Shown here: in pieces, positions 34,371 through 42,381 of the stretch
Position numbering within the stretch: position 1 is the stretch's first letter
Layout: every line of letters starts with the position of its first letter
Assembly (NCBI RefSeq): GCF_003185895.1
Contig: NZ_QHLY01000007.1
Coordinates: 62,001-126,000 of the forward strand
DNA: 64,000 bases
Direction of reading: 5' to 3'
Origin: Cryobacterium arcticum
Lineage (GTDB): Bacteria > Actinomycetota > Actinomycetes > Actinomycetales > Microbacteriaceae
Translations under genes and position numbers: made by a program
Notes under the pieces: generated by a model
What the model saw: only the letters and a program-made list of their open reading frames with translations
What the model was told of the DNA's origin: nothing
Databases searched by the model: none

Positions 34371-34388
34371 GGTGGGTGATTCGCCGAG

Positions 34389-35375
34389 TCAGGCCTCGGT
34401 GGCCGCGATCGTCCAGCCGGCGGTGTGCATCGTCCCCGGAGCGAGGAGCACCAGGTCCTCCCCGGTGGAGAAGGCATCCGGCGGGCAGGTCATCGGCTCG
34501 ACGGCCAAGCCGATGCGGCTCTGCTCAGGCGCAGGCCGGTCTGCGGTGTGCACCTGCAACCAGGGCAGGTCGGCGCCGAAGCGCATGCGCACCCCGGTAC
34601 CGGCCGGGCTGGTGAGGATGACAGTGGCCGACCCATCCGCCGCCGTCGCGATGGCGGTGAAGGCGTGGTCGATGAAGGTGTCGCCGATCACGCGAGCAGA
34701 ACGGAAATCGAACTCCGGCGTGGTCTCCACCGGTACGACGGCGACGGGGCTGAGCCGGTCGGGCGTGACGGTGAGGTAGCTGGCGGCGGGGAACTCGAGC
34801 GTCCAGTCGTCCACGGTGCCGGGGCCGGCGACGAGATACGGGTGCGGGCCGGTGCCGTACGGCGCTGTGGCGGCACCGAGGTTCTCGGCGGTCACGGTGG
34901 TGGTGAGGCCGTCATCAGCGAGGCTGTAGGTGGCCAGCAGGTTGAGCCGGTGCGGGTAGCCGTCGCTGGGCACGATGGTGGTGCGCAAAGTCACGGAATC
35001 GACCGTGCGGGCCTCGAGCGACCAGTCGGCCCAGCAGACCAGGCCGTGCAGGGCGTGCGAGCGGCTGGGTTCGGTCAACGGCAGCTGGTAGTCGATGCCG
35101 TCGAAGGTGTAGCTGCCGTCGACGACCCGGTTCGGCCAGGGCGCGAGCACAGCGCCGCGGTAACCGGGGCGCACCTCGTTCGCTTCGAACGGAACCACCA
35201 GGTGGCGGCCCTGCCAGGTGAGGAGGCGCAGGCTCGCGCCGACGCTGGCGATCGTGGCGGAGTAGCCGCCGTGGTCGATCGTGTACTGCGATCCGGACAG
35301 CGGCAGCGGCGCCGCATCCGGGTCGGGGAAGGAGCCGGTGTCGGCAGCGGTGCCGTGCAGGGCGGCGTCAGTCAT
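34389..35375 (-). CDS. Aldose 1-epimerase family protein
   Basis: A 328-aa galactose-mutarotase-like protein. RNPYGxG-type and HGL features are seen: PNRVVDGSYTFDGIDYQLPL, then RSHALHGLVCWADWSLEAR with the substrate His, and TGPHPYLV with a second His; the acid Glu is in the C-terminal QSRIGLAVEPMTCPPDAF. It interconverts alpha and beta anomers of an aldose. The ATG 35375 lies inside the end of the upstream oxidase gene (8-nt overlap), so the two are co-translated and probably work on the same sugar. Confidence 0.87.
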   Translation of the reverse strand: MTDAALHGTAADTGSFPDPDAAPLPLSGSQYTIDHGGYSATIASVGASLRLLTWQGRHLVVPFEANEVRPGYRGAVLAPWPNRVVDGSYTFDGIDYQLPLTEPSRSHALHGLVCWADWSLEARTVDSVTLRTTIVPSDGYPHRLNLLATYSLADDGLTTTVTAENLGAATAPYGTGPHPYLVAGPGTVDDWTLEFPAASYLTVTPDRLSPVAVVPVETTPEFDFRSARVIGDTFIDHAFTAIATAADGSATVILTSPAGTGVRMRFGADLPWLQVHTADRPAPEQSRIGLAVEPMTCPPDAFSTGEDLVLLAPGTMHTAGWTIAATEA

Positions 35376-36639
35376 GGGGCAAGACTCGTTTCAAGTAGTC
35401 GTTCTCGAAGCGGCCGGCCGGGTCGACCCGCCGCACGTGGGCCGCGAAGTCATCGAGGCGGGGGTAGGCCCGGCGCAACCGGGCCGGGGACATCGTGGAG
35501 ACCTTGCCCCAGTGCGGCCGCGGTGCGAACGACTCCAGGGTGTGCTCGACCAGCGGCAGAACGGTGAGGATTTCGGCGGGCAGCGGCTTCCAGGTGAAAT
35601 GGATGGCCAGCGAGTCACGGGCGTAGCTCGGGCTGAGCCAGGCGGTGTCTGCGGCCACACTGCGCAGCTCGGAGATGTGCAGGAGGGGAGCGATCCGGTC
35701 GCCGATGGCCCGCAGCGCATCGATTGCAGCGACGGCGTGCTCGGCCGGGATGAGGTACTCGGACTGGATCTCCTCACCGTGGCTGGGCTGGAACTCACTG
35801 CGGAAGTGGGCGAGGCGTTCGTTCCACGGTCCGGGTTCGCGCAGCTGCCCGGTCACACTGTTGGCGGCGACGCCGGGCAACGGATGCAACGCGACCTTCG
35901 CTTCGGTGGCGCCGAGAGCGGCCAGGTCGAGCTCCGGTCCGTCGCGGTCGAGGCGACGCTTCGACCAGACCTGATGGGTGTTCTCGCCCTGGAAAGTGGT
36001 GAACACGCTGACGCTGTACCCACTGGACATGATGGCGGACCAGTTGGCGAGCGCGTTCCTCCAGCTCAGACCCTCGTGAACGTACTGCGAGATCTGGAAA
36101 TGCGGTTCCACCCGCAGGGTGACCGCGGTGACGATGCCGACGGCACCGAGGCCGACCACCGAGGCGGCGAAGTCGGGGTCGTGCTCCCGCACGATCTCGA
36201 CCTCACCGGAACCGCGCACGATCTCCAGCGCCAGGACCGACGAGGCCAGCGACCCGTTGCGCACCCCGGAGCCGTGCGTGCCGGTCTGGATCGCGCCGCC
36301 CACCGAGATGTGCGGCAGCGATGCCAGGTTGGGCAGGGCCAGGTCTCGGGCGGCGAGGAACGCGCCGACCTGGGCGTAGGTGCTGCCGGCGCCGACGCGC
36401 ACGCTGACCGCGACACCGTCGTCGCCGAACTGCAGCGACGGTTCGATCGCCAGCTCGTCGAGGGCGACGAGGGTGCCGACGCTGTCGGCGATGGTGGAGA
36501 AGGAGTGCCGCGAGCCCAGGGCCTTGACCTGACCTCCGGACGCACCGGCGTCGACCACGATCGCAGAAACCTCTGCGGTGCTGGCGGGATGCCTGATGTC
36601 TTGGGTTGAATACTCGACGTTGCCGGCCCAGTTCTTCAT
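35368..36639 (-). CDS. FAD-dependent alditol oxidase-like protein (AldO family)
   Basis: A 423-aa vanillyl-alcohol-oxidase-fold flavoprotein resembling Streptomyces AldO (418 aa), which oxidises sugar alcohols to aldoses with release of hydrogen peroxide. MKNWAGNVEYS matches AldO from its start, so ATG 36639 is chosen. LGSRHSF carries the His that holds FAD covalently in AldO; ASLPHISVGG, ISELRSVAAD, HFTWKPL and HWGKV carry the expected Ser, Glu-Arg, His-Thr and Lys active-site residues. Xylitol or sorbitol are plausible substrates. Co-translated with the aldose epimerase; the aldose product would be its substrate. Confidence 0.85.
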   Translation of the reverse strand: MKNWAGNVEYSTQDIRHPASTAEVSAIVVDAGASGGQVKALGSRHSFSTIADSVGTLVALDELAIEPSLQFGDDGVAVSVRVGAGSTYAQVGAFLAARDLALPNLASLPHISVGGAIQTGTHGSGVRNGSLASSVLALEIVRGSGEVEIVREHDPDFAASVVGLGAVGIVTAVTLRVEPHFQISQYVHEGLSWRNALANWSAIMSSGYSVSVFTTFQGENTHQVWSKRRLDRDGPELDLAALGATEAKVALHPLPGVAANSVTGQLREPGPWNERLAHFRSEFQPSHGEEIQSEYLIPAEHAVAAIDALRAIGDRIAPLLHISELRSVAADTAWLSPSYARDSLAIHFTWKPLPAEILTVLPLVEHTLESFAPRPHWGKVSTMSPARLRRAYPRLDDFAAHVRRVDPAGRFENDYLKRVLPHD

Positions 36640-36673
36640 GGAGTCCGTTTCTGTAGGGGGAAGCGCAGGGGGT

Positions 36674-37552
36674 TCACCCCTGGGAAAGAGCGTACAGGCC
36701 GGGCTCGACGGGCACCGCGAGGCCGTCGGCGACAAGCCCGGCCAGTGCGCGGTCGCGTTGCACGGCATCCGCCCACAGGCCCTCGATCTCTGCGGCAGTG
36801 ACCGGATGGTGCGTGGCTCGCAACTCGGCCATGATCAGTCCGCGCACCTGCCGGTCGCTGCCCTCGAACTTCTTCTGCACGGCCTTCTTCGGCCCGGCGT
36901 ACTCCGGATACCCGGCCGCACGCCAGGCGCAGGCCTCCCGCACCGGGCAGACGTCGCAGCGGGGACTGCGGCTGGTGCACACGATCGCACCGAGCTCCAT
37001 GATGGCGGCATTAAAAACGGCTGCCGCAACTGGTTCGTCGGGGAGCAGGGCCGCCATGGCATCGAGGTCACGGCGGCTGGGCGGACCGGGCTCGCCCTGC
37101 CCGGTCACCGCCCTGGCGATCACCCGACGGGTGTTGGTGTCGACAACCGGATGACGGTGGCCGTATGCGAACGCGGCAACGGCCCGCGCGGTGTAGTCGC
37201 CGATGCCGGTGAGGGCCAGCAGCTCGTCGACGTCCTCCGGCACAATGCCGCCGTGCCGTTCGGTGATCTGCACCGCGGCGGCGTGCAACCAGAGCGCCCG
37301 GCGCGGATAACCCAGGCTCGCCCAGGCCCGCACGGCCTCACCCGGCGGTACCGCAGCCAGGTCGGCGGGGGTCGGCCAGCGTTCCAGCCACTCGGTCAGG
37401 CGCGGGATGACCCGGGTCACCGGGGTCTGCTGCAGCATGAACTCGCTGACCAGAGTGCCCCAGGCGCTGAAACCCTCTCGACGCCAGGGCAGGTCGCGGG
37501 CGTTCTGTTCGAACCAGGCGCTGATCGCCGGGGGAATGGCTGTGGCGTTCAT
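36674..37552 (-). CDS. mutY: A/G-specific adenine DNA glycosylase
   Basis: A 292-aa base-excision repair enzyme removing adenine opposite 8-oxoguanine. SEFMLQQT has the catalytic Glu37; the helix-hairpin-helix is LTGIGDYTARA (114-124); catalytic Asp138 is in PVVDTN. The iron-sulfur cluster ligands are Cys192, 199, 202 and 208 (C-X6-C-X2-C-X5-C). Without the C-terminal NUDIX-like domain of E. coli MutY, normal for actinobacteria. Start ATG 37552 lies seven nt after minus-strand TAGGTT (37560-37565). Divergent from the uridine-kinase-like gene. Confidence 0.92.
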   Translation of the reverse strand: MNATAIPPAISAWFEQNARDLPWRREGFSAWGTLVSEFMLQQTPVTRVIPRLTEWLERWPTPADLAAVPPGEAVRAWASLGYPRRALWLHAAAVQITERHGGIVPEDVDELLALTGIGDYTARAVAAFAYGHRHPVVDTNTRRVIARAVTGQGEPGPPSRRDLDAMAALLPDEPVAAAVFNAAIMELGAIVCTSRSPRCDVCPVREACAWRAAGYPEYAGPKKAVQKKFEGSDRQVRGLIMAELRATHHPVTAAEIEGLWADAVQRDRALAGLVADGLAVPVEPGLYALSQG

Positions 37553-37559
37553 CGGTTCT

Positions 37560-37569
37560 AACCTAGGCT
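37560..37569. promoter_or_regulatory. Interlocked divergent -10 boxes of mutY and the kinase-like gene
   Basis: The 10-mer AACCTAGGCT contains TAGGTT on the minus strand (37560-37565) and TAGGCT on the plus strand (37564-37569), sharing one TA step. Each is followed by 7 or 6 nt and an ATG (37552 and 37576). Two RNA polymerases could not occupy it at once. Confidence 0.6.
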
Positions 37570-37575
37570 CGATTC

Positions 37576-38178
37576 ATGAAGCTTGTTTCCACCCCGCGCG
37601 TCGAGTACCTGCGTACCCTCGCGGCCGAGATCCTCAATCTCAACGGCAGAGGCCGGGTGATCATCGCCGTGGACGGCGCGGACGCGGCCACCCGGACCGC
37701 TTTCGCCGATGAGTTGGCGGCGGTCTTCGACGAGGCGGACAAGACGGCGGTGCGGGCGTCGCTCAAGTTCTTCCAGCGTTCCCGCGAGCAGCAGGCCGCA
37801 TTCGGCGCCGAAACTCCCGAACGGTTCTACCGGCACGGCTACGACTACTCGGCGCTCCGCCGGGTGCTGCTCGAACCGTTCCGGCTCGGCGGCAGCACGG
37901 CGTTTGTCACCCAGGCCTTCGACCCCGACCGGAACACCTGGATCGAACCGGCCTGGACAACGGCTCCGGCCGACGCGTTCCTGGTGATCGACGGCGAGTT
38001 CGCGCTGCGCACCGAGCTGCGCGACGGCTGGAACTACCGCATCCTGCTGGAGAGCGAAGTGACCAGCGAAGCCGACTACCTCTACCAGCGCGAGAACCGG
38101 CCCCGCCAGGTGGCATCGGCCGTGATCGACGTGAGCGATGCGAAAGCGCCGCAGCGGGTGTTCAGCGACTCCTGCTGA
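37576..38178 (+). CDS. Uridine-kinase-like NTPase homologue with degenerate P-loop
   Basis: A 200-aa P-loop-kinase-like protein. The beta-strand and loop VIIAVDGADAATRTAFADEL (residues 28-47) align with the Walker A of uridine kinases (VDGxDGxGKTxFADEL), but the key Gly and Lys are Thr39 and Arg40, and the Gly of DG is Ala37. Later family features are kept: FFQRSREQQAAFG, SPE-like TPERFYRHGYDYSALRRVLLEPF, a Walker B-like LVIDGEF and a final RYLYQ-like YLYQRENRP. Phosphate binding is probably lost or altered, making it a pseudo-kinase; expression from its own leaderless promoter argues against a decaying pseudogene. Overlaps the convergent reductase by 17 nt. Confidence 0.72.
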   Translation: MKLVSTPRVEYLRTLAAEILNLNGRGRVIIAVDGADAATRTAFADELAAVFDEADKTAVRASLKFFQRSREQQAAFGAETPERFYRHGYDYSALRRVLLEPFRLGGSTAFVTQAFDPDRNTWIEPAWTTAPADAFLVIDGEFALRTELRDGWNYRILLESEVTSEADYLYQRENRPRQVASAVIDVSDAKAPQRVFSDSC

Positions 38179-39163
38179 ACCGCGCCAGCACATCCGCCGG
38201 CGTCAGGAACGTGCCGCGTTCCTCCACCTCGTGCACCAATGCCGTGATCAACGCGTTCACCGGGGCCGTCGTGCCGGAGGCGGCGGCCTCGCGCACGACC
38301 GCGCCGTTGAGGTAATCCACCTCGGTGCGCTGCCCGCGGGTGACGCTCTGCAGGGTGGAGCCGAGGTTGGGCACCGAGCCCATGCGGGCCCGCATCATCA
38401 GCGGCAGCAGCTGGCCGGCCACGGCGGGCAGGGTGGAGAAGGCGCGCAACCGACGGTCGCCGAGCGCCTGCATCGCCCCGAACCGGATGCCGCGGCGCAT
38501 GCCGACCCGCACGGCCTCCCGCATGCTCAAGGTCATCACCCGCCGCAGGCCGGGGTTCGCGACCACGTCCTGCACGCTCAGCCCGGTGATGGCCGGCAGC
38601 GCGTTGAGCATGTTCACCACGAGTTTGGTCCACTGGGCGCCGACGAAGTTGTCGATGGCCTGCGTTGGCACGGCCTCGGCCAGCACCTGCTGCCACCGGT
38701 GGGTCGCCGCATCGACGGGGCCGCTGCCCCGGCCGAGGTAGGTGGGCGCCGCCGTGGTGACGGTGACCAGGCCGGGCTGGGTGTAGTTGGCGGCGATGAT
38801 CGACAGGGCACCGAAGCCGTCGGAGCGGGGCAGGAGCCGCCGGGCCGTGTCGACGCCGTCGAGACCGTTCTGCACCACGATCACCGCCGCCCCGTCGAGC
38901 ATGGCGGCGTTGTCACTGATCGCCGATTCGGCGTCCTGCGCCTTGGTGCACACCAGGGCCAGCTCTGGCGCCTCCACCAGTCGCTCCAGGGCGTGCGGAT
39001 GCGCTGTGGCCGGCCCGAAGCCGCCCTCGAGCCGGATGCCGTGCTCCCGGATCGCGGTGAGGCCGGCGCCCCTGGCCGTGACGGTGACGTCGTGCCCGGC
39101 CACGCTGAGGAGGGTGGCGAAGGTTCCGCCCAGGGCGCCGGCACCGATCACAGCAATTCGCAT
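38162..39163 (-). CDS. panE: 2-dehydropantoate 2-reductase family protein (ketopantoate reductase)
   Basis: A 333-aa NADPH-dependent oxidoreductase; the classical reaction reduces ketopantoate to pantoate for coenzyme A. The Rossmann start is MRIAVIGAGALGGTFA; the catalytic Lys region is VGAQWTKLVVNMLNAL; RTEVDYLNGAVV is the C-terminal signature with Glu. Several family members have other substrates, so panE is a likely but not proven name. ATG 39163 lies six nt after TAGGCT (39170-39175, minus). It overlaps the convergent upstream gene by 17 coding nt. Confidence 0.83.
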   Translation of the reverse strand: MRIAVIGAGALGGTFATLLSVAGHDVTVTARGAGLTAIREHGIRLEGGFGPATAHPHALERLVEAPELALVCTKAQDAESAISDNAAMLDGAAVIVVQNGLDGVDTARRLLPRSDGFGALSIIAANYTQPGLVTVTTAAPTYLGRGSGPVDAATHRWQQVLAEAVPTQAIDNFVGAQWTKLVVNMLNALPAITGLSVQDVVANPGLRRVMTLSMREAVRVGMRRGIRFGAMQALGDRRLRAFSTLPAVAGQLLPLMMRARMGSVPNLGSTLQSVTRGQRTEVDYLNGAVVREAAASGTTAPVNALITALVHEVEERGTFLTPADVLARFSRSR

Positions 39164-39169
39164 GCCCTC

Positions 39170-39175
39170 AGCCTA
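39170..39175 (-). promoter_or_regulatory. -10 box TAGGCT of the ketopantoate reductase gene
   Basis: Minus-strand TAGGCT, six nt, ATG 39163; it overlaps the stop codon of the upstream transporter gene. Confidence 0.55.
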
Positions 39176-40600
39176 GGAGAGCGCCCGCCGACCTGAGGGC
39201 AGCGCCAGCGCGATCACGGCGGCGACGGCGAGCACGCCGGCACCCACCATGACGGCCGGCACCGCCGCATCCACGTACCCGGTGGGCGTGAGCTGGCCGC
39301 CGTTGCCGGTGAACACCGCGGTGAGCACAGCAACACCGAGGGCGACACCGATCTCGCGGAAGGTGGAGTTGGTGCCGGAGGCTTTGGCGTGGTCGTGCGG
39401 CACCATATTGGCCAGAACGGCCGTGGAGCTGGGCGCGAAGACCAGGCCCATGCCGAGCCCGGCCAGGATGAACGCACCGACGAGTTCGCCGTACTCGACG
39501 TCGGCCGACATGGTGAGGCTGAGCCAGAACATCGCGACCGCCAGCAGCGACAGGCCAACGACGATCGGCAGCCTGGTGCCGGTGCGCGGGCTGAGCATAC
39601 CGGTGATCGGCGCCACGATCATCGGTGCGAGCGTCCACGGCATGGTCATCACACCGGCCTCGAGCGGGCTGTGTCCCTGCACGATCTGCAGGAACTGGAT
39701 GAGGATGAAGATCGACCCGAAGATGCCGAAGCTGAAGGTGATGCCCACCAGGTTGGCCACGGTGAAACTGCGGTCCCGGAACAACCGCAACGGCAGCAGC
39801 GGGGCGGATGCCCGGCCCTCCCACCACACGAAGGCCAGCAGCAGGATGCCGCCACCGATCAGTGCCGTGAGCACCTCAGCGCTCGACCAGCCCGCCTCGT
39901 TGCCACGCACGATGCCGTAGACGACGCCGAACACCCCGACTCCGGCCAGCAGCAGACCCAGCACGTCGGCGCGGAGCTTCGCCCCGAAGCTGTTGGGCAA
40001 GGCCACCAGCACGAGCGGGATCGACAGCAGGCCCAGCGGCACGTTCAGCCAGAAGATCGCCTGCCAGTTCCAGCCCTCGACCACGGCACCGCCGATGAGC
40101 GGGCCGAGCGCCACGCCCAGGCCGGCGATGCCGCCCCAGATGCCGATCGCGGCCGGCCGGAACCTGTCGGCCACCGAGCCGACAAGCAGGGTGAGCGAGA
40201 GCGGCATCAGGGCGGCGGCGCCGAAGCCCTGCAGCGCTCGCGCGGTGATGAGCATCCACGGTTCGAGGCTCACGGCGCAGAACGCGGAGGCCGCGGTGAA
40301 GACCACGATGCCGGCGAGGAACACCGAGCGGCGGCCGAACCTGTCGCCGATCGCGACGGCCATCAGCATGAAGGTGGCGAAGCTCAGCGAGTAGGCGTTC
40401 ACCACCCACTGCAGTTCTTCGATGTTGGCCGAGAGGTCGGTGTTGATCACCGGAAGGGCGCTGGTGACGACGAGGTTGTCGAGCGTCGCCATGAACATGG
40501 GCAGGGATGCGGCTACCACGGCGAGCCAGACCGGAACTCGGCGGCGCATTCCTGCGGCCGGTTCGGCCACCGCGGGCGCGAGAGTGGGGGAGGAGGTCAT
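39173..40600 (-). CDS. DHA2-family MFS drug-efflux transporter (EmrB/QacA type)
   Basis: A 475-aa 14-helix proton-coupled exporter. Motifs: LDNLVVTSALPVI (motif D1), GDRFGRRSVF (motif A), a LQGFGAAALMPLSLTL (motif B) and GGIAGLGVALGPLIGGAVVE (motif C, antiporter). Substrates are usually lipophilic drugs. The divergent TetR gene and two palindromes between them point to drug-inducible control. ATG 40600; AAGGG upstream. Confidence 0.9.
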   Translation of the reverse strand: MTSSPTLAPAVAEPAAGMRRRVPVWLAVVAASLPMFMATLDNLVVTSALPVINTDLSANIEELQWVVNAYSLSFATFMLMAVAIGDRFGRRSVFLAGIVVFTAASAFCAVSLEPWMLITARALQGFGAAALMPLSLTLLVGSVADRFRPAAIGIWGGIAGLGVALGPLIGGAVVEGWNWQAIFWLNVPLGLLSIPLVLVALPNSFGAKLRADVLGLLLAGVGVFGVVYGIVRGNEAGWSSAEVLTALIGGGILLLAFVWWEGRASAPLLPLRLFRDRSFTVANLVGITFSFGIFGSIFILIQFLQIVQGHSPLEAGVMTMPWTLAPMIVAPITGMLSPRTGTRLPIVVGLSLLAVAMFWLSLTMSADVEYGELVGAFILAGLGMGLVFAPSSTAVLANMVPHDHAKASGTNSTFREIGVALGVAVLTAVFTGNGGQLTPTGYVDAAVPAVMVGAGVLAVAAVIALALPSGRRALS

Positions 40601-40636
40601 GAGCGGGAACCCTTCGCAGGCGAGGATGGGAAGTTG

Positions 40637-40686
40637 TTGTAATCGAATGATTACAAGATCCGAGACTAGTTATCGGCTGATAACCT
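40637..40686. promoter_or_regulatory. Two palindromic operators between the exporter and tetR genes
   Basis: TTGTAATC-GAAT-GATTACAA (40637-40656, perfect 8-bp arms) contains TGTAAT on the minus strand, a possible -10 for the exporter. GTTATC-GGCT-GATAAC (40669-40684, perfect 6-bp arms) overlaps the plus-strand -10 TAACCT (40681-40686) of tetR, which is seven nt from GTG 40694. Both have ATC-N4-GAT centres, so one TetR dimer type could bind each and control both genes. Confidence 0.7.
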
Positions 40687-40693
40687 GTCAACT

Positions 40694-41395
40694 GTGAATT
40701 CGACATCCGCACCGGAGCCCGCGCAGCCCACCGAGCGCATCCCCGCCGCCGAGCGCAGGGAACAGATCCTCGCCGCGGCTAGCCGGGTCTTCGGGGAGCG
40801 CGGCTACTCCGGCGCCACGACAGACCAGGTGGCGAGGGTCGCTGGGATCAGCCAGCCCTACGTAGTGCGCATGTTCGGCACCAAGGAGAACCTGTTCCTC
40901 GAGGTGCTCGCCCGGGCCCTCGACCGCCTGGTGACGAGCTTCCGGCAGATCATCCAGGAACCCCGCGAGGCCGGCCCGGCCGCGACGGAACTGCTCGCCT
41001 CCAGGCTCGGCGCCGCCTACGTGGACCTGATCGAGGACCGAGGCATCCTGCTCTCACTCATGCAGGCCTTCATCAGCGGGCACAACCCGGTGATCGGCGC
41101 CAAGGCCAGAGCCGGCTTCCTCGAGATCTACCGGATGCTGCGCGACGAGGCCGGCTTCCCGCCGGACACCATCCGCGAGTTCCTGGCCGACGGCATGCTG
41201 TTCAACACCCTGCTGGCCATCCGCCTGCCCGACATCTTCCACGAAGACCCGGCCGCCGCGGAACTGATGCGTTGCACATTCCGTGGCAAGCTCGACGTTG
41301 TGCTCGACGCCACCGCCGCCGAATCCACGGATGCAGACGCCGCACCCGCGCCTCCCGCAGCCGGACACGTCGACGCAGCAAAGGACGACAAATGA
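40694..41395 (+). CDS. TetR family transcriptional regulator
   Basis: A 233-aa dimeric repressor. The N-terminal helix-turn-helix is ILAAASRVFGERGYSGATTD then QVARVAGISQPYVVRMFGTKENLF. The C-terminal ligand domain is helical, with a Pro/Ala/Asp-rich end. GTG 40694 follows TAACCT by seven nt (leaderless). Divergent from the DHA2 exporter, which is the likely target. Oddity: the stop codon overlaps the truB start (ATGA), so truB is translationally coupled to this regulator. Confidence 0.9.
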   Translation: MNSTSAPEPAQPTERIPAAERREQILAAASRVFGERGYSGATTDQVARVAGISQPYVVRMFGTKENLFLEVLARALDRLVTSFRQIIQEPREAGPAATELLASRLGAAYVDLIEDRGILLSLMQAFISGHNPVIGAKARAGFLEIYRMLRDEAGFPPDTIREFLADGMLFNTLLAIRLPDIFHEDPAAAELMRCTFRGKLDVVLDATAAESTDADAAPAPPAAGHVDAAKDDK

Positions 41396-42381
41396 ACGCG
41401 CAACGCCGCAAGCCCGGCAACACCACCAGCGGCCTGGTCCTGATCGACAAACCGCAGGGTTGGACCAGCCATGACGCCGTCGCGCGCACCCGGCGCCTGG
41501 CCGACACCCGCAAGGTCGGCCACGCGGGCACCCTCGACCCGATGGCGACGGGCCTCTTGATCCTGGGCGTCAACAGCTCCACGCGCCTCCTCACCTACGT
41601 CGTCGGACTCGACAAGGAATACCTGGCCACCATCCGCCTGGGCGCCGCAACGAACACGGACGACGCCGAGGGTGAGGAGCTCAGCCGCGCCCCCGCCGAG
41701 ATCGTCGCCGCGCTCGCCGCGGAGGCCATCACGGCGGGAATCACTGCGCTCACCGGCGACATCAGCCAGCGGCCGAGCGCGGTCAGCGCCATCAAGGTCG
41801 ACGGCAAACGCGCGTACGCCCGCGTGCGCGCGGGCGAAGAGGTAGAGCTGCCCGCTCGCCCGGTGACCGTGAGCGAGTTCGCTCTGCTCTCGACGACGCC
41901 CGTCGACGGTTTCCTCGACCTCGAGGTACGCGTGGTGTGTTCGTCCGGCACCTATATCCGGGCGCTGGCCCGTGACCTCGGCTCCGGCCTCGGTGTCGGC
42001 GGCCACCTCACCAGCCTCCGCCGCACCCGCATCGGCCCGTTCGGCATCGACGCCGCAGACCCGCTCGACCAGCTCGACGTCACGCGCGCCATGATCGGCC
42101 CGGCGGATGCGGCCAGCCGGCTCTTCGACCGCCTCGACCTCGACGCGCAGCAGGCGATCGACCTCAGCCAGGGCAAGCGCATCGACGTCCCGGCCGGCGC
42201 CGAAGACGGCGGACCCGTCGCCGCGGTCGACCCGAACGGCCGGCTGGTCGGCCTGGTGGAGTACCGCGGCGGCCGGGCCAAGTCGATCGTGAATTTCCCG
42301 CCGGACGAACCTGTGCAGGCCCGGCCCGTTCCCTCGACCGACGGCGCCGCAGACCCGGCCACCGCTGAGGACGCCTCGTGA
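41392..42381 (+). CDS. truB: tRNA pseudouridine(55) synthase
   Basis: A 329-aa enzyme that makes pseudouridine 55 in the T-loop of tRNAs. LVLIDKPQGWTSHDAV, VGHAGTLDPMATGLL (catalytic Asp), YLATIRLGAATNTDDAEGE and SSGTYIRALARDLG are all canonical. Start ATG 41392 with AAGGACGACAA upstream, overlapping the TetR stop. The C-terminal segment (about 230-329) is a divergent PUA-like region. Followed by overlapping membrane gene. Confidence 0.94.
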   Translation: MNAQRRKPGNTTSGLVLIDKPQGWTSHDAVARTRRLADTRKVGHAGTLDPMATGLLILGVNSSTRLLTYVVGLDKEYLATIRLGAATNTDDAEGEELSRAPAEIVAALAAEAITAGITALTGDISQRPSAVSAIKVDGKRAYARVRAGEEVELPARPVTVSEFALLSTTPVDGFLDLEVRVVCSSGTYIRALARDLGSGLGVGGHLTSLRRTRIGPFGIDAADPLDQLDVTRAMIGPADAASRLFDRLDLDAQQAIDLSQGKRIDVPAGAEDGGPVAAVDPNGRLVGLVEYRGGRAKSIVNFPPDEPVQARPVPSTDGAADPATAEDAS

